This document shows positions 7,605 through 15,084 of a stretch of DNA of 23,272 bases, one piece after another (position 1 is the first letter of the stretch; every line of letters begins with the position of its first letter). The notes under the pieces were generated by a model. That model had not been told where the DNA came from, ran no database searches, and worked only from the letters and a program-made list of their open reading frames with translations. The stretch covers positions 1 to 23,272 of the forward strand of contig JAJQDG010000069.1 in assembly GCA_021202305.1 (NCBI GenBank), read 5' to 3'. The translations under genes were made by a program, and so were the position numbers. The stretch is from Candidatus Gastranaerophilales bacterium (GTDB lineage Bacteria > Cyanobacteriota > Vampirovibrionia > Gastranaerophilales > Gastranaerophilaceae).

Positions 7605-10136
7605 TTATCCTTTTGCCTTTTCGCTCAGAGGCTTTTTACCGGTTAATTTCATAAAGGCACGGTAATATCTGCCCCTTAATCCGTCGTCATTAATACGTTC
7701 GTTTTCATATTCAATTAATTCTTCTCTTGTCATTTTTTTCCTCGGGGTGCAGATAGATGCCCTTACCGTTGATTCATTTGTAAATTCCGTTGCCATTGCA
7801 ACCGCAACTGCCCCCGGAACCGAACCCAAATAAGTATTTTCAAACGTTGTATTAAATAAATCCATAAACATTGAATTTAAGAAGAAATTAGATATCTTGT
7901 GTCCTATTCTTTCGCGCATGGTTGAATTTGCACGCTCGACATCTTTGCCTTCAGATTCTATTAAAACCTGGTTCCTGTAGTCATTGACAAAGAAATAGCT
8001 TGAAATCAAGGTTATTAAAAATCTTGAAGTCATTGCAACCGTCGTATTTTTGTTTTGAGAGTTTGCTTCCGAAAAATGTCTTGTGAAGGCATCTTCCAGT
8101 TCTTTTCTGTAATGATACAAGTTTTCGCTATTTCCTGAAGCATTTTTATATTTTGTTGCATATTTGTTAATAAATTCTGCTGCCGTATCAGGCTTTAATT
8201 TTTCCATGCCTTTTGCTGTACGGTGTTTTTGTCCGAACATTCCTCTTACAATGGTATCTCCTGTGTGTATGAGTTTACTTGCTGCATTAATAGGATATGT
8301 AAGAACATTGTATGCAATTTTTTTAGCTCTTGCTTCGCCGCGTCCTAAATTATAATATTTGCCGTTCGGATTAATTTTGCGTTTGGGCATATTTTTTTGA
8401 ACAAATGATGAGGTGCCTTTATACGTATTTTTCATCCCTTTTTCAAGTGCTTTTGTAATTTCATCATGCTGTTTATTGAAATTATTTTTAGTTAAATATT
8501 CTAAAAAGCTGTCAACCTCATCTTTTTCCATAATGATTGGTTTTGTAGTAAAAGCATCTTTAAAGTTATTATATTTTGAAGAAAGTTTTTTAAGAATATC
8601 ATCAACTCCAAAAACATTTTTCGTGCGTAAAAGTCCTATTCCTAAAGATACTCCGACAATAGCAAGCGCGTATTTTAAAACTCTTTGCCATATAGGTGAT
8701 TTTTTCTTTTTATTTTGAGGAGAAATTTGTTCATTTTGATTTGAACTTAATTTTTTTGTGCTTTCCATATTAAATCCGGCTTTTTCAAATATGGAATCCT
8801 GCGTTTGCGCGGTGGTATTATTTTCATTCATAATAGCTCCAAAAACGGGTACGCCCGTTTTTGAATATTCGTTTATTTTATCCGTGAACACATTGTACAC
8901 ACTGTTTGTTTCTTTAAAAGGATTTGAATTTAGTGTTTTTTCGGTATCCTTTTTTTGCTCATTCTCAAGAGGTGAATTTTCTTCAGATTTTTTATCTTTT
9001 GTTTTTTTCTTTTTAGCAGCTTCTGCTGCATCTTTAGGGCTTAAAGGCAAAAGTGAAATTCCGCCGATTTTTCTTGATAAAATTTCCGATAATAAAGAAA
9101 CTCCGCCTAAAGAAAGAACAGCATACACAAGAGAATTATTAACAGATTTTTGAAGCGCTCCTAAAACAACAAAAGTTATTCCAGCAGTTAAACTCTGCCT
9201 TCTCATATCTTGTGCAAAGCGCTTGCGTCCGGCTTGATTTGCTTTTTGAGTGTCATTATTTTGAAGCATTGAAATATTGTAAAAATCGGTATAGGCAAAT
9301 GTTGCACTTACAAACCCTGTTCCCAGACGGTTCCAGGCACGCTCTGTTTTGGTGTTATATTTGCCTACTTTTTTTGTTGCTTTTCCGACAGAATCTTTTG
9401 CAAGATTAACGATATTTCTGCTTATAGCCTCCTGTGTTTCAGCATCAATACGTTCTGCACTTTTCCCCATATTGCTTATCGCATTTCCGCCCGCTCCTCC
9501 GGTTACTTTTTCAAAAATTCCTGACAACCTGTAGAAAGAATCCACTGCTTCTTTTTGGGCAACACGTCTGTCAAGAAGCCTGTTTATGAAATTTGAAGAT
9601 TCTTCCTTAGGAGCAGATTTTGTAATTTTTCTGAACAGGTTTCTTGCAGAAACTCCTATATCGAGAACAGTACCCTCCGTAAATTCTTTACAATTATCCA
9701 AAATGCTTTTGAATAAAGGATCTTTGTGGAATGTAATTGAATCATCGGGATTCAGCGTGTATCTAAGTTTGTTTGAAAGCGCGCTTCCGTCTAAAGCTTG
9801 TTTTTTAACACCTGTCCTTATGGAAGTGTTTGCCAGATTGTTATATAAATCTATTTCTTCAAAACATCCGGTGAATGTTTCGCCAAAATTTTGTTTTAAT
9901 TCATTTAGAATTTTATCTCTGTGTCTATAGGTTACATCAGTGCCTTCAGTGAAATATTTTTTTACAAAACCCGTTATACCCTCTTTTATTCCGCTTTTTT
10001 TTGCTGCACCGACAGCGCTTTTTCCTATTTCTTGTAATACTTTCTCTTTTCCCTTAAAAGCCGGTGAAAAATCCGCACGCCTTGCATTTGGCGCAGCAAA
10101 ATTTTGCACGTTAAAACTACCGGATTTTATTTCCAT
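7605..10136 (-). CDS. Large multi-pass protein of unknown function with N-terminal 'FSPAFKG' tag
   Basis: 843 aa, not recognised. The N-terminus has no signal peptide. It is a polar stretch with ADFSPAFKGK at residues 21-30, resembling short Phe-Lys-Gly tags I associate with Gastranaerophilales proteins. Hydrophobic segments lie near 315-330, 335-353, 486-504 and 703-717, with a Gly/Ala-rich one near 769-785. Two highly charged, low-complexity linkers separate them: 370-405 (KKKKTKDKKSEEN...) and 456-482. The rest is predicted helical, with no catalytic motif I can identify. Length and membrane layout suggest a membrane-associated scaffold or envelope protein, but that is only inference. No clear Shine-Dalgarno sequence precedes the ATG (complement of 10134-10136). 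It is transcribed away from the kinase operon and ends at the shared terminator with adhE. It is probably lineage-restricted. Confidence 0.8.
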   Translation of the reverse strand: MEIKSGSFNVQNFAAPNARRADFSPAFKGKEKVLQEIGKSAVGAAKKSGIKEGITGFVKKYFTEGTDVTYRHRDKILNELKQNFGETFTGCFEEIDLYNNLANTSIRTGVKKQALDGSALSNKLRYTLNPDDSITFHKDPLFKSILDNCKEFTEGTVLDIGVSARNLFRKITKSAPKEESSNFINRLLDRRVAQKEAVDSFYRLSGIFEKVTGGAGGNAISNMGKSAERIDAETQEAISRNIVNLAKDSVGKATKKVGKYNTKTERAWNRLGTGFVSATFAYTDFYNISMLQNNDTQKANQAGRKRFAQDMRRQSLTAGITFVVLGALQKSVNNSLVYAVLSLGGVSLLSEILSRKIGGISLLPLSPKDAAEAAKKKKTKDKKSEENSPLENEQKKDTEKTLNSNPFKETNSVYNVFTDKINEYSKTGVPVFGAIMNENNTTAQTQDSIFEKAGFNMESTKKLSSNQNEQISPQNKKKKSPIWQRVLKYALAIVGVSLGIGLLRTKNVFGVDDILKKLSSKYNNFKDAFTTKPIIMEKDEVDSFLEYLTKNNFNKQHDEITKALEKGMKNTYKGTSSFVQKNMPKRKINPNGKYYNLGRGEARAKKIAYNVLTYPINAASKLIHTGDTIVRGMFGQKHRTAKGMEKLKPDTAAEFINKYATKYKNASGNSENLYHYRKELEDAFTRHFSEANSQNKNTTVAMTSRFLITLISSYFFVNDYRNQVLIESEGKDVERANSTMRERIGHKISNFFLNSMFMDLFNTTFENTYLGSVPGAVAVAMATEFTNESTVRASICTPRKKMTREELIEYENERINDDGLRGRYYRAFMKLTGKKPLSEKAKG

Positions 10137-10201
10137 TACAAATTTGCTTTATTCACATTCCACACAGGCTACAAAACATGAAAAGGTTGAAAATTGCATG
10201 A

Positions 10202-10229
10202 ATATTATTAAAAAGTATATTTTTGTAAA
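10202..10229 (-). promoter_or_regulatory. Possible promoter for the 843-aa gene
   Basis: On the minus strand: TTTACA (10229-10224), a 16-base spacer, then TAATAT (10207-10202). This would give a leader of roughly 60 bases. The surrounding AT-rich DNA makes chance matches likely. The divergent region 10137-10267 must also hold the kinase operon's promoter, which I cannot place with confidence. Confidence 0.3.
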
Positions 10230-10267
10230 AAATTTGTTAATAAAAAAAATTATTTTATTATATTTAT

Positions 10268-11779
10268 ATGGATATACTTGCCAAGATACTGGTTATTGAT
10301 GATGAAATAATGGTTACAAAAACATTAAAAACCCTTCTTAAATTAGAAGGATATTCAAATGTTTTTGCGTTTAACACCCCGAAAGAAGCGCTTGAATGGC
10401 TTGAATTAAACGATTGTTCCGTTATAATTTCCGATTTTATTATGCCTGATATGAACGGAATTGAGTTTTTGCTAAAGGCAAAAGAATTAAACCCCGACAC
10501 AACTCAAATTTTGCTGACCGGATATGCAGATAAAGAAAACGCCATACGTGCAATAAATGAAGTCGGCATTTTTAAATATATTGAAAAGCCGTGGAACAAT
10601 GATGATATAATTCTCAACATTAAAAACGGGATTGAACGTACGGAATTAAAAATACAGCTTAAAAACAAAATTGAAGAATTAGAACTTTTGAATAAAAATC
10701 TTGAAAATATAGTTGATACAAGAACAAAAGAACTGAAAACCGCAAATAATAAGCTTGAAACCATAATAAAAAACCTCTCCGAGGGGCTTGTTGTTTTAAA
10801 TTCAAACAATTTAATCGAACAGGCTAATAATGCCGCGAAGGAAATTTTAAAAATAAAAAACGAAAGTTTGGAAAATAAAAATTTCTTTGAACTTGTAATT
10901 AATGAAAAAAATCGCAAAACAAGCCTTAAAACGAATGAAACCCTCTATTTAAAAGATTTCAGCGTTGTTGATTATATGAAAAATACAACATGCCCGATTG
11001 AATTGAGCTTATCTAAAATTCTTTTGAACGGGCAAAATAAAACAATAGTTCTTCTGCACGATGTTACAACCCAAAAAGAAAACGAGCGCCTTAAAGATGA
11101 TTTTATAGCAACATTGACCCATGATTTAAGAACTCCTGTTTTAGCCTCCATAAATGCACTGGATTTTGCATTAAACGGCACTTTAGGAGGATTAAACAAT
11201 GAACAATATGAACTGTTTTCAACCATGAAAAAAAGCACGGAAGATATGCTGGGGCTTGTTAATGTGCTTTTAGAAGTTTACCGCTATGAATCAAATAAAA
11301 TGCACCTTGTTAAAACGGATTTTGAAGTGAAGGAATTAATTGAAGAATGCATAAAAGAATTAAAACCCCTGTCTTTAGGGCTTGATATCCAAATTAAAGG
11401 GGATAAGACGCTTATCAATGCTGACAGAAGCGAAATTAAAAGAGTTCTGTTTAATATTTTAGGAAATGCGATTAAACACAGTTTTGAAGGCGGAAAAATA
11501 GAAGTTGGTATTTTTGTTCAAAATAAAGACGTTTCAATCTCTGTTAAAGATTACGGCGAAGGGCTTTCAAAAGAAGATTTAGACAACCTTTTTAAAAAAT
11601 TTTCTACAGGTTCCGGCAAAAAAAGAGTTCCCTCAACGGGGCTTGGATTGTATCTTTCAAGGCAGATAGTTGAAGCTCATAACGGCAAAATATACGCCGA
11701 AGGCAGCCCGAATGAAGGCGCGCTTTTTACATTCACTTTAAACGGCGCACTTAAAAAGGAAGGGATAGCATTAATATGA
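10268..11779 (+). CDS. Cytoplasmic receiver-PAS-histidine kinase hybrid
   Basis: 503 aa with no membrane segment. The N-terminal receiver (about 5-120) has acidic pair D11/D12, phospho-acceptor D56 (IISDFIMPDMNG), T84 and K107 (EKPW). A coiled-coil linker (about 122-162) and a PAS-like sensor (about 163-270) follow. The HisKA dimerisation domain has H285 in ATLTHDLRTP. The ATPase domain has the N box (N396/N400 in NILGNAIKHS), G1 DYGEGL near 428, an F box (LFKKFSTG) and G2 STGLGLYLS near 456-464. The architecture suggests a soluble kinase whose activity is set by phosphorylation of its own receiver, as in cyanobacterial Hik-type relays. It overlaps the response-regulator gene by four bases (ATGA), so the two are probably translationally coupled cognate partners. 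The signal is unknown. The start ATG has no obvious Shine-Dalgarno sequence. Confidence 0.93.
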   Translation: MDILAKILVIDDEIMVTKTLKTLLKLEGYSNVFAFNTPKEALEWLELNDCSVIISDFIMPDMNGIEFLLKAKELNPDTTQILLTGYADKENAIRAINEVGIFKYIEKPWNNDDIILNIKNGIERTELKIQLKNKIEELELLNKNLENIVDTRTKELKTANNKLETIIKNLSEGLVVLNSNNLIEQANNAAKEILKIKNESLENKNFFELVINEKNRKTSLKTNETLYLKDFSVVDYMKNTTCPIELSLSKILLNGQNKTIVLLHDVTTQKENERLKDDFIATLTHDLRTPVLASINALDFALNGTLGGLNNEQYELFSTMKKSTEDMLGLVNVLLEVYRYESNKMHLVKTDFEVKELIEECIKELKPLSLGLDIQIKGDKTLINADRSEIKRVLFNILGNAIKHSFEGGKIEVGIFVQNKDVSISVKDYGEGLSKEDLDNLFKKFSTGSGKKRVPSTGLGLYLSRQIVEAHNGKIYAEGSPNEGALFTFTLNGALKKEGIALI

Positions 11780-12423
11780 AAATAAAAGTTTTATTGGTAG
11801 AAGATCATATTATGGCAAGAATGGGTACGGCAATTTTTATACAAAACAGTGAAGATTTAGAGCTTGTAGGGCAGGCGGAAGATGGGCTTAGTGCTGTTCA
11901 AATGGCGCAGGAGGTCAATGCCGATGTCATTTTAATGGATATAGGACTGCCTAAAATTGACGGGATTGAAGCAACAAAAAGAATAAAAGAAAAGGGGATA
12001 AATTCTTCAATTTTAATGCTCACATCAAGAGATAACGAGGACGATGTCTATGCCGCACTTCAATCCGGAGCGGACGGGTATATCATGAAAGGGTGCAATT
12101 TAGATTCACTTTTATCTGCTATTAAATCTGTCAGCCAAAAAGCGGCATGGCTTGACCCGATGATTGCACGCCTTGTATTATCCGGCATTCAAAGGCAAAA
12201 TCTTACTCCAAAAGAAGAAAATATCAATAAATACGGGTTGACAAAAAAAGAACTTGAGGTCTTATCTTTAATTTCTCAAGGATATTCAAACAAGGAAATT
12301 TCAGACAAACTTGTTATAACAATTTCAACCGCAAAAGCGCATGTACACAATATTTTATCGAAATTATACGTGGGCGACAGAGTAAAAGCCACAATAAAAG
12401 CAAGAAATGAAAGGCTTATTTAA
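11776..12423 (+). CDS. NarL/FixJ-family response regulator
   Basis: 215 aa. The N-terminal receiver (about 3-120) has E9/D10, phospho-acceptor D55 (VILMDIGLPKIDG), T83 and K105. The C-terminal LuxR-type helix-turn-helix (about 154-211) contains LTKKELEVLSLISQGYSNKE and the recognition-helix segment TAKAHVHNILSKL. It is a DNA-binding transcription factor expected to be phosphorylated by the overlapping upstream kinase. The end VGDRVKATIKARNERLI resembles the 'VxDRTQA' ends of cyanobacterial NarL-type regulators. The start overlaps the kinase stop (ATGA). The stop TAA at 12421-12423 lies one base before the start of the next gene, so the three genes form one operon. Its target genes cannot be read from this window. 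Confidence 0.95.
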   Translation: MKIKVLLVEDHIMARMGTAIFIQNSEDLELVGQAEDGLSAVQMAQEVNADVILMDIGLPKIDGIEATKRIKEKGINSSILMLTSRDNEDDVYAALQSGADGYIMKGCNLDSLLSAIKSVSQKAAWLDPMIARLVLSGIQRQNLTPKEENINKYGLTKKELEVLSLISQGYSNKEISDKLVITISTAKAHVHNILSKLYVGDRVKATIKARNERLI

Positions 12424-12424
12424 A

Positions 12425-13870
12425 ATGCGGCGCCTTGCCCTGATTTTAATAATTTTTATTTCTCTTGAAGGGGGTGCTTTCGGGTGGAGTCTTTTCAAGA
12501 AAAAATATGACAAAGAAGAAGAAATGAAAGAACCCATGGTGCAAACGGTTGACGAATGGATGGAATCCGCGACAAGTTTAAAAATGGATATGAGAAAACG
12601 CGAAGAAGACAGCTCTAAAAAAGATGAAAAACTCATTCCGCCCGCTGACAGACCTTTGCAAATAATAAGATATAACGTAAAAGCAGGCTCAAGAGAATTA
12701 GATTTAACGCACCTTAATGAAACAAAAAATGTACGTTCAATTTTTGTTGCAGATCCTGATTTTGAAAATGCCGTATATTCCGAAGTTTATTATTACCCGC
12801 AAACGGGACAGACCGCTTCAACACTTTATTTAATTGAACTGGACAGGCATCTGGGCAAAAAAGAACGTCTGGCGGATGTAAGTATTTTTGAGCACACCAG
12901 ATACCCCCTGATTTCAACCGCGCTTCCTTATTTAAGAGAAGGTTTTTTTTCAACACTTACGCTTGTTGATTTTTCATCGGACGGAAAAAAAATTCTTGTA
13001 AAAGAAAAACGCGGTTCAAATAAGTGGGGGTTATATGAAACCTATGCGTGGCTTTATTTTATTACTGATGAGCCGCGCGAAAATAACCGGTGTTACCGGA
13101 ACAATATAAATTTTTCAAACGAACTTTCAACTTATGATGCTATAACTGAAGGTGCTGCAAGCTCTGTCGGGCAAAATAAAAATTTAACAAACTTTGATTT
13201 TGATAATTCAAAAAACTCTAAAAATAATTCAATGGATTCAAATACTGATTTTTACGCAGGTAATTCATCAAATGCAAATTCTTCATTAAAGCAAGGAAAC
13301 ACTGGCAATTCTAAAACTTTAAAATCGGGGGAATATTATGGAAGCGATAAAATAAAATATGATTTGGATAATATTGAAAGTGCGCCTGAAAAAAATATTA
13401 CATCTTCCGGCGAAAATAATGCTGTAACGGGCCTAAATTACAGTGATATGAACAGCTTTATTCTTGCCACATGGAAAGATCAGGAAATGGAGCCGCGTGC
13501 AACTTCAAGGTGGTATAATGTTGCACCGGCTGATTTTAGAGTGGATGATACCTATGAAAACAGCACAAAAAATATAGGCTTTGGCGTGCGTTTAAATTTA
13601 TTGAATGAAATGATAAAAGCCTACTGGTTTGACAGGCAAAAATTAATTTTAAATCATATCCGCTGGGATTTAAATCCGGTCGGATTTAACAAAAACAATG
13701 AAGATGAAATTATAGTAAACGCCTGGGGGTACGGTGTTTCGGGCAAAGAAATTTCCCTTGGAAGGTGGGCTGTTAATATAAATGACGGGCTTGTGCGCTT
13801 AGTTTTGGAAGATGAAGATATTCAAATAGAAGCAAACGGATTTTTTGTTGAACAAAGGCTGAATCCTTAA
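12425..13870 (+). CDS. Exported protein of unknown function in the two-component operon
   Basis: 481 aa from ATG 12425. An alternative in-frame ATG at 12407 adds six residues and overlaps the regulator gene. I prefer 12425 because AAAGG sits about 10 bases upstream and the protein then begins with a clean signal peptide (MRRLALILIIFISLEGGAFG, then WS). The mature protein begins with a charged region (to about residue 80). Beta-rich sequence follows (SEVYYYPQTGQTASTLYLIEL, VDFSSDGKKILVKEKRG), then an Asn/Ser-rich low-complexity linker (about 235-320), then a C-terminal beta-rich part (about 335-481) with several Trp and Tyr. The FSSDGKKIL segment is reminiscent of TolB-like propeller blades, but the match is weak. 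It may be an envelope protein whose status the kinase reports on, or simply a target. That is inference from the operon position. Confidence 0.8.
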   Translation: MRRLALILIIFISLEGGAFGWSLFKKKYDKEEEMKEPMVQTVDEWMESATSLKMDMRKREEDSSKKDEKLIPPADRPLQIIRYNVKAGSRELDLTHLNETKNVRSIFVADPDFENAVYSEVYYYPQTGQTASTLYLIELDRHLGKKERLADVSIFEHTRYPLISTALPYLREGFFSTLTLVDFSSDGKKILVKEKRGSNKWGLYETYAWLYFITDEPRENNRCYRNNINFSNELSTYDAITEGAASSVGQNKNLTNFDFDNSKNSKNNSMDSNTDFYAGNSSNANSSLKQGNTGNSKTLKSGEYYGSDKIKYDLDNIESAPEKNITSSGENNAVTGLNYSDMNSFILATWKDQEMEPRATSRWYNVAPADFRVDDTYENSTKNIGFGVRLNLLNEMIKAYWFDRQKLILNHIRWDLNPVGFNKNNEDEIIVNAWGYGVSGKEISLGRWAVNINDGLVRLVLEDEDIQIEANGFFVEQRLNP

Positions 13871-13962
13871 TTTTAGAAAAAAGCTTGTATAATTTTAAAT
13901 TTAAGTATAAAATAATAGATGTAAAAACCGAGGATTTAATTTTTTATTTTGTTTTCGGCCGT

Positions 13963-13991
13963 TTGTATGTAATTTGCCGCTTGTTTACATT
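13963..13991 (+). promoter_or_regulatory. Possible promoter for the zinc-ribbon gene
   Basis: TTGTAT (13963-13968), a 17-base spacer, then TACATT (13986-13991). The following AAAAAGGA upstream of ATG 14030 is a good ribosome binding site. The -10 is only a partial match, so this is tentative. Confidence 0.35.
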
Positions 13992-14029
13992 GATGGAATA
14001 AGGCAATAAGCCAAAAAGGAATCTTTTTT

Positions 14030-14890
14030 ATGTATACTAATAAGTGTATTAAGTGCGGGAAGGAATTTGAAACAAAAAACCCCAAAAGAGTCATTTGCCC
14101 CGATTGTTTATATCCCGATAAAGCAGAAGCGGTCATCTCAGAAGCAAAACCCGTACAAACTGGTACAGAATATCCGAGAAGTTACAGTTTCGGAAGTGAT
14201 AATGCTCAACCCCAGCAGCAAAGATATAACAAGCGCCCGTATAACAACGATAACAGGCGGACATATAATAACTACAATAATCGCGATAATAATTATCAAA
14301 GGCGCGACAATAATTATCAAAGGCAGGAAGGCGGCGGATATCAGCGTCAAGACGGCTACCGTCAGGACAACCGTCCAAGGCGTCCCTATAATCAAAATCG
14401 TCCGCAGGGCGGGTATAATAACAACGGATACAATAACAGAAACAATTTTAATAAAAGACGTCCGCCGCAAAGACCAAAACAACTTCTTGTCAATAAAGAA
14501 CAGCTTATGCAAATTGAAGAAATGTATAAAAAGATGCTTCCGCTTCCAAATCCGGATGCCCATGAAGTTATTGCAGCGGCAATTAATTTAGAGCCTAAAA
14601 AGGTATTTTTTGGCATTAATTTAGTAAGACAAAAGCTAATGCTTCCTAAAGTTCAAATGCCCAAAAGAAAGCTCGCGCTCACTCCGGATCAACTCACTGC
14701 AATCAAAAATCTATATGAACCGCTGCTTCCGCTTCCGCCGATAGGGTGTCATAAAATCCTTGCAGCCCAGTTAAAAATGGATGAATGGCGCGTACATGTG
14801 GGGATAGGCTTAGTGCGCAAACAAATGGGGCTTGACAGGTGGAATCAAGAAAGAGAAGATGCACCTGAAGAATACAGAAAGACAAGCTGA
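14030..14890 (+). CDS. Zinc-ribbon / Arg-Asn-Tyr-Gln-rich protein with duplicated C-terminal module; unknown function
   Basis: 286 aa in three parts. (1) A zinc ribbon with CxxC...CxxC (C6, C9, C23, C26). (2) A strongly biased linker, about residues 61-150, made mostly of Arg, Asn, Tyr, Gln and Gly with recurring DNNYQR-type blocks; this is typical of intrinsically disordered, nucleic-acid-binding or condensate-forming segments. (3) Two copies of a 55-residue module (152-206 and 215-269) that align without gaps at 19 identities. They share QL..I..Y...LPLP..., H...AA and V..GI.LVR..L, and are probably helical. The overall basic character suggests RNA or DNA binding, perhaps a ribonucleoprotein role; this is inference. 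The module is not one I can name. The start is supported by AAGGA upstream. Long ORFs in the other frames here are by-products of the biased codons. Monocistronic, followed by repeat copy C. Confidence 0.85.
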   Translation: MYTNKCIKCGKEFETKNPKRVICPDCLYPDKAEAVISEAKPVQTGTEYPRSYSFGSDNAQPQQQRYNKRPYNNDNRRTYNNYNNRDNNYQRRDNNYQRQEGGGYQRQDGYRQDNRPRRPYNQNRPQGGYNNNGYNNRNNFNKRRPPQRPKQLLVNKEQLMQIEEMYKKMLPLPNPDAHEVIAAAINLEPKKVFFGINLVRQKLMLPKVQMPKRKLALTPDQLTAIKNLYEPLLPLPPIGCHKILAAQLKMDEWRVHVGIGLVRKQMGLDRWNQEREDAPEEYRKTS

Positions 14891-14954
14891 TTTTTAAATT
14901 TGCAAAAAATATGAGCAAGCAGCACCCGCCTCCCGCCATGGACGGAGTCCGGCA

Positions 14955-15003
14955 TAAGCTTATTTCCGCATTTTTGGGTTTTTTAAGGCATTCTCATTTA
15001 TGT
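14955..15003 (+). repeat. Dispersed intergenic repeat, copy C
   Basis: AAGCTTATTTCCGCA onward through GGGTTTTTTAAGGCATTCTCATTTATGTA. It aligns with copy B along its whole length. A small GC-rich inverted stretch precedes it (GGACGGAGTCC at 14940-14950). The possible left end, AATATGAGCAAGC near 14909-14921, resembles the ATTAATGAGAATGC terminus of the larger element only weakly. The remaining 15004-15084 is AT-rich and ends with AAAAGGA, the ribosome binding site of the next gene. Confidence 0.65.
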
Positions 15004-15084
15004 AATATTTTTTAATAATTTTTATTTTTTTGTCATGAATAATAAACAACCCGTTTTTTTATATTTAAAAGGAATTAAATATAA

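Noticed and set aside
8758..9153. Plus-strand 131-aa ORF with hydrophobic sequence
   Set aside because: Antisense shadow of the Lys/Glu-rich linker of the 843-aa gene, where antisense of Lys and Glu codons gives Phe/Leu/Ser.
10234..10264. TTGTTA...TATATT as the promoter of the kinase operon
   Set aside because: The 19-base spacer is too long and the transcript start would fall inside the coding sequence.
9940..10299. Plus-strand 119-aa ORF crossing into the kinase gene
   Set aside because: Antisense to the start of the 843-aa gene and out of frame with the kinase; no ribosome site or recognisable domain.
13888..13893. TATAAT after the exported-protein gene as a promoter
   Set aside because: No -35 element at an acceptable distance and about 140 bases from the next start codon; it is probably chance in AT-rich DNA.
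14067..14591. Plus-strand ORF of 174 aa and minus-strand ORFs of 81 and 141 aa over the same stretch
   Set aside because: They are alternative-frame readings of the Asn/Arg/Tyr-biased codons in the zinc-ribbon gene, giving Thr/Ile-rich or Val/Ile-rich nonsense. The real frame has the zinc ligands and duplicated module.
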